In this document: one piece after another, positions 35,407-43,791 of the stretch
How positions within the stretch are numbered: the first letter of the stretch is position 1
How the letters are laid out: each line of letters begins with the position of its first letter
Origin: Sphingomonas sp. IC081
Lineage (GTDB): Bacteria > Pseudomonadota > Alphaproteobacteria > Sphingomonadales > Sphingomonadaceae
NCBI RefSeq assembly: GCF_006874585.1
Contig: NZ_CP029761.1
Coordinates: 2,367,001 to 2,431,000, forward strand
Length of the DNA: 64,000 nucleotides
Direction of reading: 5' to 3'
Position numbers and translations under genes: made by a program
The notes under the pieces: model-generated
Told to the model about the DNA's origin: nothing
Databases searched by the model: none
The model's input: only the letters and a program-made list of their open reading frames with translations

Positions 35407-35931
35407 TCAGGCCGCTTCCGGCCAATCGAGCCGCGCGACAAAACCTTCGCCGCCATCGATCCAGTCGCAGGCGAACGCGGCAATGGCATCGCGCACCCGG
35501 CCCAGCGCATCCCGTTGCGCCGTGGTCTGCAATGACGGCGGTAACGGCACGAAGGAACTCTCGCAAGCGGTCCGCGCCATGGCCATCAGCGCCTCGTCAT
35601 CGCAGCCGCCCGACCACAGGTCCGCCTCGAAACATTCGACCAGACGTTCGGCCTGAAGCAGCTCGACGATCTCCGCATCAGGCTCGCGCGCCCGCGCGGC
35701 GCTGGCGTGGCCGCCTGCCTTGGCGAGTTCGGCCAGTTCTTCGGGATGGCGCCCCTCGGCCACCAGTCCCCAGAAGCCGCGTGCGAATCCCAGTCCCTGC
35801 TCGACGAAGAAATGAACGGCGTCATGCGGCACCGGCCCCTTCTTCGGGAACGTGGTTTCGATGACCTCGCCCGAGACACGGCGGATCGCGATATGGTCGC
35901 CCGCAAGGCCCTTGGTGATCGTGATTTCCAT
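35407..35931 (-). CDS. Uncharacterised protein (174 aa)
   Basis: I do not recognise this protein. It starts [18 protein letters not shown] and appears soluble: a short beta-rich N-terminus ([20 protein letters not shown]) is followed by helices rich in Ala, Glu and Leu, including [21 protein letters not shown]. There is no signal peptide or transmembrane segment. The frame extends far upstream through rimO antisense, but this ATG is the only sensible start, since rimO begins 127 bp away on the other strand. Together with the DUF1761 gene it may form a two-gene operon. Confidence 0.72.
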   Translation of the reverse strand: MEITITKGLAGDHIAIRRVSGEVIETTFPKKGPVPHDAVHFFVEQGLGFARGFWGLVAEGRHPEELAELAKAGGHASAARAREPDAEIVELLQAERLVECFEADLWSGGCDDEALMAMARTACESSFVPLPPSLQTTAQRDALGRVRDAIAAFACDWIDGGEGFVARLDWPEAA

Positions 35932-36057
35932 GACTTGCGGGATAGGCGCATGGTCCGCGCGGAACAATCGCGGCGAGACCTGCAGGAACCGACTCGCCCG
36001 GATTCCATTCAATTCGTGACTCCGGCGCGCAATCGGAGTATCGGGCGCGCCATTCCT

Positions 36058-37437
36058 ATGGCTATTGAAATCCCCTCCCCGCCCAAGGTCGGCATGGTCA
36101 GCCTCGGCTGCCCCAAGGCGCTTGTCGACTCCGAACGCATCCTCACCCGCCTGCGCGCCGATGGCTACACGATGAGCCCGGACTATGCCGGGGCCGACGT
36201 CGTGCTCGTCAACACCTGTGGTTTCCTCGATTCCGCGAAGGAAGAGAGCCTGGCCGCAATCGGTGAAGCCATTGCCGAAAACGGCCGCGTGATCGTCACC
36301 GGCTGCATGGGCAACGAGGCCGACGTGATCCGCGCCCGCTTCCCGGACGTGCTCGCCGTCACCGGCGCGCATCAGTACGAAGCGGTGGTCGAGGCCGTGC
36401 ACGACGCCGCCCCGCCCGAGCTTTCGCCCTATGTCGACCTGATCCCGCAGGCCTATGACGAAGCCGGTGTGAAGCTGACCCCGCGCCACTACAGCTATCT
36501 GAAGATCTCGGAAGGCTGCAACCACGCGTGCTCGTTCTGCATCATCCCGTCGCTGCGCGGGAAGCTGGCGAGCCGCCGTATCGACGCGGTGCTGCGCGAG
36601 GCGGAAAAGCTGGTCCAGGCCGGAACCCGCGAACTGCTGGTGATCAGCCAGGACACCTCGGCCTATGGCGTCGATGTCCGCCATGAGCCCCGCACGTGGA
36701 AGGACCGCGAAGTCCGCACCCACATGACCGATCTCGCCCGTGAGCTCGGCCAGCTGAAGGATGCGCAGGGCCGCGCGCCTTGGGTGCGCCTGCACTACGT
36801 CTACCCCTATCCGCATGTCGACGCGGTGATCCCGCTGATGGCCGAAGGGCTGATCACGCCCTACCTCGACATTCCGTTCCAGCACGCCGCGCCTTCGGTG
36901 CTCAAGTCGATGAAGCGCCCGGCCAACGAGGCCAAGGTGCTCGACCGCCTGCACAAGTGGCGCGAGATCTGCCCGGATATCGCCATCCGCTCCAGCTTCG
37001 TGGTCGGCTTCCCCGGCGAGACCGAGGAAGACTTCCAGTATCTGCTGGACTGGCTGGACGAAGCCCAGCTCGACCGCGTCGGCGCCTTCCGTTTCGAACC
37101 CGTCGAGGGTGCGTCCGCCAACACCCTGCCCAATCCGGTCCCGGAAGAGGTGAAGGAAGAGCGTTACGCGCGGATCATGGAAAAGACCGCCGCGATCAGC
37201 GCCGCAAAGCTTCAGGCCAAGGTCGGCCGCGTGATCCCGGTGATCATCGACGAAGTGGGCGAACCGGACGAAGACGGCGAAATCGGTGCAACCGCCCGCT
37301 CGCAGGCCGATGCACCCGAGATCGACGGCAACGTCTTCCTGCGCAACGTGGGTGATGTGCAAGTCGGTGATATCATTGACGTTCTTGTCGAGGATGCTGA
37401 CGAACACGACCTTTATGGAGCATTGACCCAGGGCTGA
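36058..37437 (+). CDS. rimO: Ribosomal protein S12 methylthiotransferase RimO
   Basis: Radical-SAM enzyme that adds a methylthio group to Asp88 of ribosomal protein S12. The N-terminal MTTase domain carries the three Cys of the auxiliary cluster ([22 protein letters not shown]). The radical-SAM motif is CNHACSFC, followed by [12 protein letters not shown], and a TRAM domain closes the protein ([13 protein letters not shown] strand region to LYGALTQG). The length of 459 aa is normal. A weak ribosome site precedes the ATG at 36058; the longer frame was rejected because it overlaps the divergent gene. The candidate small RNA array starts just downstream. Confidence 0.96.
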   Translation: MAIEIPSPPKVGMVSLGCPKALVDSERILTRLRADGYTMSPDYAGADVVLVNTCGFLDSAKEESLAAIGEAIAENGRVIVTGCMGNEADVIRARFPDVLAVTGAHQYEAVVEAVHDAAPPELSPYVDLIPQAYDEAGVKLTPRHYSYLKISEGCNHACSFCIIPSLRGKLASRRIDAVLREAEKLVQAGTRELLVISQDTSAYGVDVRHEPRTWKDREVRTHMTDLARELGQLKDAQGRAPWVRLHYVYPYPHVDAVIPLMAEGLITPYLDIPFQHAAPSVLKSMKRPANEAKVLDRLHKWREICPDIAIRSSFVVGFPGETEEDFQYLLDWLDEAQLDRVGAFRFEPVEGASANTLPNPVPEEVKEERYARIMEKTAAISAAKLQAKVGRVIPVIIDEVGEPDEDGEIGATARSQADAPEIDGNVFLRNVGDVQVGDIIDVLVEDADEHDLYGALTQG

Positions 37438-37461
37438 CCCCTATCGGCTCCGCGGCTCATA

Positions 37462-37527
37462 ATTGCGCATTTTGCAATTAATAGCGATTTTTTCGCGTTT
37501 GCGAAGAATCGCTCCGACACGCATATG
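37462..37527 (+). promoter_or_regulatory. Promoter and operator of small RNA copy 1
   Basis: Inverted repeat ATTGC-N7-GCAAT at 37462-37478, then -35 TTGCGA (37499-37504), a 17-bp spacer and -10 CATATG (37522-37527). The centre of the repeat is about 63 bp before the predicted start at 37533. The two half sites match the T-N11-A form bound by LysR-type regulators, whose recognition site is usually near -65. The same arrangement occurs at copies 2 and 3. Confidence 0.6.
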
Positions 37528-37532
37528 GAGCG

Positions 37533-37601
37533 GGCCTTTCAGGCATCCTCTCCCAAAAACTTTCCAAAGGGGCTGGTCTTCGGACCGGCCCTTCTTTTTT
37601 T
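37533..37601 (+). ncRNA. Candidate small RNA, copy 1 of 3
   Basis: About 69-nt transcript unit predicted from conservation, not from expression data. It opens with a 4-bp hairpin (GCCT-TTC-AGGC, 37534-37544), then an unpaired CU-rich stretch (ATCCTCTCCCAAAAACTTTCC) suited to base-pair with ribosome-binding sites, then a terminator stem 37570-37578/37583-37591 with UUCG loop and a T run to 37601. A 22-nt block (37533-37554) is identical in all three copies. The architecture is like alphaproteobacterial sRNAs with anti-Shine-Dalgarno motifs. It lies 95 nt past rimO. Confidence 0.65.
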
Positions 37602-37859
37602 GCCTGTGGCGCGCGGCAACGAGCCTTTGCGCTACCCCTGTTGACGCGTCCGGTACTTTTCCGACCGGTTCGCCACCCCTGCCCTTACCCTCGAGACAGC
37701 GTCGCGCCGGTGACTGGCCAAGCCACTCCGGCGCCCGGATGAGCAAAAACCGCGATGGCAAAACCACGGTTCGACAAGGCATTACTCCGTCAAAAGACTT
37801 CGGAAATGCATTTCGGTCAAACACGCTTCACGCATTTCCGCGACTTCCCTCCGATCTTA
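37602..37859. other. Spacer between small RNA copies 1 and 2
   Basis: 258 nt with no supported gene. It contains a short segment (around 37702-37718) that recurs in diverged form at about 40576-40592 between copies 2 and 3, so the spacers are also related. Open frames through it merely re-read the small RNA repeat in several frames. Confidence 0.5.
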
Positions 37860-37925
37860 ATTGCATGAAACGCAATAACGCTCCCATTTTTCGCGTTTGC
37901 GGAGAATCGGCTGCACGAGCATATG
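37860..37925 (+). promoter_or_regulatory. Promoter and operator of small RNA copy 2
   Basis: ATTGC-N7-GCAAT at 37860-37876, -35 TTGCGG (37897-37902), 17-bp spacer, -10 CATATG (37920-37925). The right half-site begins exactly 25 bp before the -35 box, as in copies 1 and 3. Confidence 0.6.
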
Positions 37926-37930
37926 GAGCG

Positions 37931-37997
37931 GGCCTTTCAGGCATCCTCTCCCAAAAACTTTCCAAGGGGCTGGTCTTCGGACCGGCCCTTCTTTTTT
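37931..37997 (+). ncRNA. Candidate small RNA, copy 2 of 3
   Basis: Nearly identical to copy 1 (one A fewer before the terminator stem and a T run one base shorter). Same 22-nt leader block (37931-37952), CU-rich loop and UUCG terminator (37967-37975/37980-37988). Its T run ends inside the 8-bp target duplication of the IS21-family element, so the insertion sits right at the end of this gene without cutting its terminator stem. Confidence 0.65.
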
Positions 37998-38003
37998 GTC
38001 CGC
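37996..38003. repeat. Left target-site duplication of IS21-family element
   Basis: TTGTCCGC, identical to 40562-40569. Confidence 0.9.
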
Positions 38004-38215
38004 TGTCAACCGGCGCGCAAAACTGACCCCCTATCGGCGCCCAATATTGACCCCACCTTTCGGTAGTCTGGCGGTTATCCCGGTAGTCGATAGGAGGGGC
38101 CCACGGACGACGACGCGCACCGTCAGGTGTGCTGGCGGCGGCGTCCGTGGGAGGTCCCTGTTGACCCACCGGGTTAACCGCCGGGGATGGGGGTCCGGGG
38201 GAAGGGGTTTTCGGC

Positions 38216-38944
38216 TCAGTTCCGGTTTTTGAACCGCCAGCTGTCATTGCCCGTCTCGATGATGTCGCAGTGGTGCGTGATGCGATCGAGAAGAGCGGTG
38301 GTCATCTTGGGGTCGTGGAAGACGCTCGGCCATTCGCCGAAGGCGAGATTGGTCGTGATAATGACCGAGGTCTTTTCGTAGAGCTTGCTGATCAGGTGGA
38401 AGAGCATCTGGCCACCGGACCGGGCGAACGGCAGGTAGCCGAGCTCGTCAAGCACCACGAGATCAAGCCGCGAGAGTTGGGTGGCAAGGCTGCCGGCCTT
38501 GCCCAGGCGAGCCTCTTCCTCAAGCCGGTTCACCAGATCGACCGTATTGAAGTATCGGCCTCTGGCACCGGCGCGCACCACTGCGGCGGTGATGGCGAGA
38601 GCCAGATGAGTCTTGCCCGTGCCTGTTCCGCCGATCAGCACGATATTGCGCCGTTCCGGCAGGAACGAGCCCGTATGAAGCGAGCGGATCAGTCCTTCGT
38701 TGATCGGCGTGCCATCGAACATGAACCCATCCAGGTCCTTGATCGCCGGAAGCTTGGCTGCGGTCATGCGATAACGGATCGATGCCGCATCCCGGTGCGC
38801 CGTCTCCGCACGCAACAGGTCGCCCAACATCTCCATGACCGTTCTGTCTCGGCGGATGCCGTTGGTGACGGCATCATCGAAGGCCGCCACCATGCCCTTG
38901 AGCCCCAGCCCCTTGAGGGCGGCCATGATCTCATGCCGCTGCAT
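38216..38944 (-). CDS. istB: IS21-family helper ATPase IstB
   Basis: AAA+ transposition helper of 242 aa that assists IstA and selects targets. Walker A is GGTGTGKTH, Walker [14 protein letters not shown], and sensor [10 protein letters not shown] follows. The C-terminus [19 protein letters not shown] is characteristic. It overlaps istA by 14 bp in the same operon and is intact. Confidence 0.96.
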   Translation of the reverse strand: MQRHEIMAALKGLGLKGMVAAFDDAVTNGIRRDRTVMEMLGDLLRAETAHRDAASIRYRMTAAKLPAIKDLDGFMFDGTPINEGLIRSLHTGSFLPERRNIVLIGGTGTGKTHLALAITAAVVRAGARGRYFNTVDLVNRLEEEARLGKAGSLATQLSRLDLVVLDELGYLPFARSGGQMLFHLISKLYEKTSVIITTNLAFGEWPSVFHDPKMTTALLDRITHHCDIIETGNDSWRFKNRN

Positions 38945-40445
38945 CGAGGTCTCGCACGGTATCGTAGCGGCCGCAGTTCGCCTCTGGCGGATGCTTGAGC
39001 TTCAGGTTGACGACGACGTCCATAGCCTGGGCATCATGAGGCTCGCGGCGACGGGACAGGATGTTGAGGATGATCTCGTCGCTGATAGTACCGGCGCTGA
39101 GTGCCTCGCGCACTGCGGCCTCGACAGCCTCCAGGCCATCTTCGGGGACAGCGGCGAGGACGCGTACAAAGCGCCGGTCGGCATCGTCGCCCTTGCCCAA
39201 CTTACGCCGCAATTGGGCCAGTGCAGGTGGGAGAGCCCAGTCCTGGAAGGGAGCACCATTGCGCAACGCACCGGGCTTGCGGGCGAGGATGGGCAGGTAG
39301 TGCCATGGATCGAAGATTGTCTGGTTCCGGCCGAAGACCCGTTCGTGTTCGGCCACGACAGCGCCGTCGCAGCGGATCACGATGCGCGTTGCATAGGCCC
39401 GCACCTGCACAGCCTGATGGGCCGCCTTTGCCATCACCGAGTACCGATTGCGATCGAAGCTCACGAGGCACGTCGAACTGGCTACGTGTTCGCTCTCGAA
39501 GAACCCGTCGAAGGGAACCGGTAGCGGTTGCAGCATCGGCCGCTCCACCTCCAGCGCCTGCGCGATCGTCATGCCTTCCTGGTCAGGATGCTGGTTGCGT
39601 TCCGCCCAGCGCCGGCACTCGGCTTCCAGCCAGATGTTCAGTTCCTCGAGGCTGGCAAAGCGCAGGCGCGGCTTGAACAGGCGCTCCCTACTGGTCTGAA
39701 CCTGGTTCTCGACCTGACCCTTCTCCCACCCTGCGGCAGGACTACAGGCCACCGGCTCAACGCGATAGTGGTCCGTCATGATCAGAAACCGCCGGTTGAA
39801 CAGGCGTTCCTTGCCGGTGAACACCGTCGTCACCGCCGTCTTCATATTGTCGTAGATGCCGCGCGTCGGAATCCCACCGAAGAAGGCAAAGGCGCGGGCA
39901 TGTGCGTCGAACACCATCTCTTGCGTCTCGCGAGGATAGGCACGGACAAATGGTGCCCGTGACCAGCAAAACCGCATATGCGCGACCTTCACGCGCATTG
40001 GCTTGCCGGCGATCTCGACGTCCTCATGGCTCCAGTCGAACTGGTAAGCCTCGCCGGGCCGGTACATCAACGGGATGAACGCCTTGGTCATATCGCCGGC
40101 GTCAACGCGACGCTCACGCTTCCAGCGTGCAGCATAGCGCCGCACAGCGTCATAAGAGCCGCCAAACCCTTCGCGCTGAAGCAGATCATGGATCCGCGTC
40201 ATGCGAAGCCGGTCACGCCGGGGCAGCCCTTCGTTCTCTTCAAGCAGTTCTTCCAGGCGAGTGCTGAAAGGGCCGGTCTGCGGCCGATGCTGTTCCTTGC
40301 GCTCGTAACTGGCATCCGCGTTCGGCGCCCGGATCGCCTTGCGCACCGTGTTGCGCGACAGCCGCAAATCCCGCGCTATCGCCTTGATCGGCTTACCGTC
40401 CCGGTGCTCCCGACGGATCCTCGTAATCGTCTCCACAACCAACAT
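38931..40445 (-). CDS. istA: IS21-family transposase IstA
   Basis: DDE transposase of 504 aa. The N-terminal helix-turn-helix reads [19 protein letters not shown]. The catalytic residues are in [19 protein letters not shown] and [14 protein letters not shown]-terminal beta-barrel-type domain follows ([20 protein letters not shown]). Complete with no stop or frameshift, so the element may still be mobile. Confidence 0.96.
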   Translation of the reverse strand: MLVVETITRIRREHRDGKPIKAIARDLRLSRNTVRKAIRAPNADASYERKEQHRPQTGPFSTRLEELLEENEGLPRRDRLRMTRIHDLLQREGFGGSYDAVRRYAARWKRERRVDAGDMTKAFIPLMYRPGEAYQFDWSHEDVEIAGKPMRVKVAHMRFCWSRAPFVRAYPRETQEMVFDAHARAFAFFGGIPTRGIYDNMKTAVTTVFTGKERLFNRRFLIMTDHYRVEPVACSPAAGWEKGQVENQVQTSRERLFKPRLRFASLEELNIWLEAECRRWAERNQHPDQEGMTIAQALEVERPMLQPLPVPFDGFFESEHVASSTCLVSFDRNRYSVMAKAAHQAVQVRAYATRIVIRCDGAVVAEHERVFGRNQTIFDPWHYLPILARKPGALRNGAPFQDWALPPALAQLRRKLGKGDDADRRFVRVLAAVPEDGLEAVEAAVREALSAGTISDEIILNILSRRREPHDAQAMDVVVNLKLKHPPEANCGRYDTVRDLDAAA

Positions 40446-40561
40446 CCCTGTACCCGCCGTCCGGAACCGAAACGGCGGCGCTTCTCACAATGAGATGAAG
40501 GGGGTCAATTTTAGACGCCGATCACCCCGCTAAGGGGGTCAATTTTGCACGCCGCTCCACA

Positions 40562-40569
40562 TTGTCCGC
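40562..40569. repeat. Right target-site duplication of IS21-family element
   Basis: TTGTCCGC, identical to 37996-38003. Confidence 0.9.
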
Positions 40570-40789
40570 TGCGCATCGCGCCGGTAACTGGACAGGATTT
40601 GGCTCTCCCGCCCCTTCTGAAAGACCTCGGCGCGAACCGCGCCTGCCTACCCGACAGCAAGACGCCCTGCCTCTGCATGGCAGCGAAGCGACAAGCCAGT
40701 TCCGCGCGCCCGAAACCGCAGAAATCCGCCGGGAATGCAATTCCATCAAACCACAAGCACGCAATTTGGCCATTTCGCCCACGCGATCA
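40570..40789. other. Spacer between IS21-family element and small RNA copy 3
   Basis: 220 nt that formed the copy 2 to copy 3 spacer before the insertion. No gene is supported; the section near 40576-40592 is related to the copy 1 to 2 spacer. Confidence 0.5.
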
Positions 40790-40855
40790 GTTGCGCCATG
40801 CGCAATCATGCTCCATTTTTTCGCATTTGCAGCAAAGCCTGTCTGACCGCATAAG
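40790..40855 (+). promoter_or_regulatory. Promoter and operator of small RNA copy 3
   Basis: GTTGC-N7-GCAAT at 40790-40806 (its core is the perfect palindrome TTGCGC-CAT-GCGCAA), -35 TTGCAG (40827-40832), 17-bp spacer, -10 CATAAG (40850-40855). Spacing matches copies 1 and 2 exactly although the bases have diverged. Confidence 0.6.
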
Positions 40856-40860
40856 GATCA

Positions 40861-40923
40861 GGCCTTTCAGGCATCCTCTCCCAAACTTCTACGGGCTGGT
40901 CTTCGGATCGGCCCTTTCTTTTT
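40861..40923 (+). ncRNA. Candidate small RNA, copy 3 of 3 (diverged)
   Basis: Same 22-nt leader block (40861-40882), then a shorter unpaired stretch (CCCAAACTTCTAC) and a terminator stem 40893-40901/40906-40914 with UUCG loop. One stem base has changed from C to T but still pairs with G, so the stem is kept while the sequence drifts, which supports a functional RNA. The T run ends at 40923, 72 nt before the next gene. Confidence 0.65.
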
Positions 40924-40995
40924 GCCCGGCGTCCGCGCGGTAATCGCCGTGGAAATCGCAATTGAGTTTGGCCGCGCGGGCTGTAGCGTCACGCC

Positions 40996-42450
40996 ATGAA
41001 CCGCACCGCCCTTGCCCGCCTGCTCACTGCCGGCGCACTCATCCTCGCCCCGACCACTCTTGCCGCCGCTCCCCCGCCGCAACCCGTTGCCGCCGTGCCC
41101 TCGACCAGTGCCGCGCTCACGCCCGTGCAGGAAACGGCCATCGACGCAGCCGTGACCAAGGCTCTCGCCCACAGCGGCGTGCCCTCCGCGCAGGTCGCCA
41201 TCGCGCGCGGCGGTCAGATCGTATTTGCCAGGGCCTGGGGCAAGGCGGGCGACAACATGCCCGCGCGGATCGACCAGCCCTACCAGATCGCCTCCAACTC
41301 CAAGCAGTTCCTCGGCGCGCTGATCCTCAAGCTGCGCGATCAGGGCAAGCTCTCGCTGGACGACACGGTTTCCAAGTACCTTGCCGGCGTATCCGGCGGG
41401 GAAGAGATCACCATCCGCCAGTTGCTCTCGCACACCTCGGGCCTGCGCGATTTCTGGCCGCAGGACTACGATTTTGTCGACATGCGCACCCCGGTGAAGC
41501 CGGAGGAGATCGTCAAGCGCTGGGGCACCGCGCCGCTGGACTACAAGCCCGGCACGCGCTGGCAATATTCGAACACCGGCTATGTCGTCGCCGGCCTGAT
41601 CGCGGAGAAGGCAGGCGGCGCCCCGCTGTGGGAGCAGTTCGAGCGTGAGCTGTTCCAGCCCCTCGGCCTGCATCCGCTGAAGCTGGACGATACCAACAAG
41701 CCCGGTTTCCCGCAGGGCTATCACCGCTATGCGCTCGGCCCGGTGGTTGCGGCCACGCCGCCCGCCTCGGGCTGGCTCTGGGCTGCCGGCGAGATCTCGA
41801 TGACCGCCTCCGATCTGGCGCGCTGGGACATCGCCCGCCTCCACCGCACCCTGCTTCCCGCCGCCGATTGGGAAGAGCAGGAGGCCCCGGTGATCCTCGC
41901 CGACGGCACCAACAGTTCCTACGGCCTCGGCGTCTTCACCCGCACGGCCGATGGCCGCCGGATCATCAACCACGGCGGCGAATCGACCGGCTTCCTCTCG
42001 CAGGCGACGATGTATCCCGACAGCGATGTCGCCATCGTCGTGCTCACCAATGCCGATTTCGGCGCGGTGACGGGCACCGTCACGTCCGCGATCGCCGACA
42101 TCGTGATGCCGCGCGACTTGCCGCTCGACAGCGGCGAAACCGCCCGCACCGCCGACGCCCGCGCCGAACTGGAAGCGCTGGTGGCCGGCAAGTTCGAAGC
42201 CGCGCACTTCACCGCCCACGCGCAAGACTATTTCTCCGGCGCGGTGCGCAAGGACTATCGCGAAAGCCTGGCGCCGCTCGGCCCGCTCACCGCGTTCGAA
42301 CCGGCGGGCAAGCCGAAGCTGCGCGGCGGTTTCGTCAACCGTACGTTCGTCGCCACCTTCGGCAAGCGCAAGCTGGCCGTCTCGACGTATGCCGATCCCG
42401 GCGCGCATGGTGCCTGGGAGCAGTTTATCGTCATGCCGTCCGACGATTGA
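40996..42450 (+). CDS. Serine hydrolase, beta-lactamase (class C)/PBP-like
   Basis: Exported protein of 484 aa with the beta-lactamase/DD-peptidase fold. A signal peptide of about 24 residues precedes the domain. The SxxK nucleophile is in IASNSKQF, the YxN motif in WQYSNTGY, and the third motif is HGGE in INHGGESTGF. It is more like esterase/D-aminopeptidase members of the family (class C, EstB type) than a true AmpC. Residues after about 390 form an extra domain. The substrate is unknown; antibiotic resistance should not be assumed. Confidence 0.85.
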   Translation: MNRTALARLLTAGALILAPTTLAAAPPPQPVAAVPSTSAALTPVQETAIDAAVTKALAHSGVPSAQVAIARGGQIVFARAWGKAGDNMPARIDQPYQIASNSKQFLGALILKLRDQGKLSLDDTVSKYLAGVSGGEEITIRQLLSHTSGLRDFWPQDYDFVDMRTPVKPEEIVKRWGTAPLDYKPGTRWQYSNTGYVVAGLIAEKAGGAPLWEQFERELFQPLGLHPLKLDDTNKPGFPQGYHRYALGPVVAATPPASGWLWAAGEISMTASDLARWDIARLHRTLLPAADWEEQEAPVILADGTNSSYGLGVFTRTADGRRIINHGGESTGFLSQATMYPDSDVAIVVLTNADFGAVTGTVTSAIADIVMPRDLPLDSGETARTADARAELEALVAGKFEAAHFTAHAQDYFSGAVRKDYRESLAPLGPLTAFEPAGKPKLRGGFVNRTFVATFGKRKLAVSTYADPGAHGAWEQFIVMPSDD

Positions 42451-42499
42451 CGACGCCGACGGGTGGCGGTGTTCGTTCGGGTCGGCTAGCCAATGCGGC

Positions 42500-43261
42500 A
42501 TGGTCGATTCGCCGCGTATCTACACCGCCGCCCTCGTCGTCATCGGCGACGAGATTCTCTCGGGCCGAACCCACGACAAGAACATCGCCCAGGTCGCCGC
42601 CTGGTTGCAGGTGCAAGGCATCCGCCTCAAGGAAGTGCGCGTGGTGGCGGACGATACCCCCGCCATCGTCGAAGCGGTGAACCTGCTGCGCGCGCGCAAC
42701 GACTATCTCTTCACCACCGGCGGCATCGGCCCGACACACGACGACATCACCGTGGACGCCATTGCCGAAGCACTGGGCGTCCCCGTGATCGTCCACCCCG
42801 AAGCGCGGGCGATCCTGGAAACCTATTACGAGACGCGCGGCGGGCTGACCGAAGCGCGTCTGCGCATGGCGCGCACGCCCGAAGGCGCCAGCCTGATCCC
42901 CAACCGCTACACCGGCGCGCCAGGCATCCGCTACGACAACGTGTTCATCATGGCCGGCGTGCCCAGCATTACCGCGGGTATGCTCGACGCGCTGACCGGC
43001 ACGCTGGACGGCGGCGCCCCGCTGCTTTCCGAAACGGTCGGCTGCTGGGTGGGCGAAAGCGAAGTGGCGGACCTGCTGCGCGACACGGAGAAAGCCTTCG
43101 AAGGCTGCCAGATCGGCTCCTACCCGTTCTGGGGCGAAGGCCGCACCGGCGCCAACTTCGTGATCCGCTCGGTCGATGCCGAAGAACTTGCCGCCTGCAC
43201 CCGCACGCTGGTCGAAGGGCTGGCCGCGCTGGGCAAGGCGGCCGTGCCCGGTGGGATCTAG
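42500..43261 (+). CDS. MoCF/CinA-N type molybdopterin-binding domain protein
   Basis: Single MoCF-domain protein of 253 aa (CinA N-terminal type). The start of the domain is ALVVIGDEILSGRTHDKN; TTGGIGPTHDDITVDAIA is the conserved nucleotide/pterin-pyrophosphate site. The C-terminal deamidase domain of full CinA is absent. Stand-alone forms are common in alphaproteobacteria and some hydrolyse nucleotide pyrophosphates. The start at 42500 matches the family; the longer frame is the end of the upstream gene. The last 11 bp overlap the next gene. Confidence 0.88.
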   Translation: MVDSPRIYTAALVVIGDEILSGRTHDKNIAQVAAWLQVQGIRLKEVRVVADDTPAIVEAVNLLRARNDYLFTTGGIGPTHDDITVDAIAEALGVPVIVHPEARAILETYYETRGGLTEARLRMARTPEGASLIPNRYTGAPGIRYDNVFIMAGVPSITAGMLDALTGTLDGGAPLLSETVGCWVGESEVADLLRDTEKAFEGCQIGSYPFWGEGRTGANFVIRSVDAEELAACTRTLVEGLAALGKAAVPGGI

Positions 43262-43790
43262 CCTCATCGCCCTCGCCCCGATCTTCCTTGCCGGTGCCGC
43301 GCCGCAAGAGGCCGAATTCGAACGTCTGCTCGCCCGCAATGACAGCGCTACGGCGGCGCTGGGCGAGTGGTGCATCGCGCATCGCAGCGCCGACGCACCG
43401 GTTGTCACCGCCATGCCGGTGAAAGGCGAGGACGCCGCCCTGCCCTCCGACGCCCGCGCACTGCTGGAAGTTCCCGGCGATCAGCCGCTGGGTTATCGCC
43501 ATGTCCGGCTGACCTGCGACGGCGTGACATTGTCCGAAGCGCACAACTGGTTCGTGCCCGCCCGGCTGACCGATGCGATGAACAAGGCGCTGGCCGATAC
43601 GGACACCCCGTTCGGCAAAGTCGTCGCCCCGCTGCACTTCACGCGAGAGCGGTTAGAATCGCGGCATGGCCGCCTTGAAGGCTGCCCGCCCGGTACGTTC
43701 CTCACGCACCGGGCGCTGCTGCGCCTGCCGGATGGCACGCCGATCAGCCTCGTCGTCGAATGCTACCAGCGCGAGGCGCTGGAGAAGTAA
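43251..43790 (+). CDS. Exported protein, chorismate-lyase-like fold suspected
   Basis: Predicted protein of 179 aa starting at a GTG (43251) that overlaps the MoCF gene by 11 bp, so probably co-translated. A hydrophobic leader (LIALAPIFLAGAA) suggests export. The middle part, PLGYRHVRLTCDGVTLSEAHNW followed by a VPARLTDAMNKAL stretch, resembles chorismate-lyase/UTRA-fold proteins, but the fold is inferred and catalytic activity in an exported protein is doubtful. It ends one base before the stop of the convergent TauD pseudogene. Confidence 0.6.
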   Translation: MGSSLIALAPIFLAGAAPQEAEFERLLARNDSATAALGEWCIAHRSADAPVVTAMPVKGEDAALPSDARALLEVPGDQPLGYRHVRLTCDGVTLSEAHNWFVPARLTDAMNKALADTDTPFGKVVAPLHFTRERLESRHGRLEGCPPGTFLTHRALLRLPDGTPISLVVECYQREALEK

Positions 43791-43791
43791 G

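Larger units (their letters stand above)
38004..40561. mobile_element. IS21-family insertion sequence, 2558 bp
   Basis: Complete element with istA and istB on the minus strand. Both ends begin TGT and share CGGCG(C/T)GCAAAA, then TGACCCCC; each end holds a second copy of the TGACCCC motif about 25-45 bp further in, the repeated end structure typical of IS21. An exact 8-bp target duplication TTGTCCGC flanks it. The 170 bp between the left end motifs and the istB stop contain a 10-bp inverted repeat (38100-38109/38142-38151) and no gene. It separates copies 2 and 3 of the small RNA array. Confidence 0.95.

Noticed and set aside
35707..36057. Longer start for rimO
   Set aside because: The added 117 codons are the antisense of the 35407-35931 gene, and the family starts close to [13 protein letters not shown].
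37463..38232. Two long plus-strand frames through small RNA copies 1 and 2
   Set aside because: The same peptide (IWSGPFRHPLPKTFQ) appears in each because the DNA repeat is read twice; frames differ between copies and there are no ribosome sites. The repeat is better explained as RNA genes.
40545..40943. Plus-strand frames across the right IS21 junction and small RNA copy 3
   Set aside because: They cross an insertion boundary, so they cannot be an ancestral gene, and no ribosome site is seen.
40996..42450. Annotation as an antibiotic-resistance beta-lactamase
   Set aside because: The SxxK, YxN and HGG motifs fit the broad serine hydrolase family; sequence alone favours an esterase or peptidase and does not support a resistance role.
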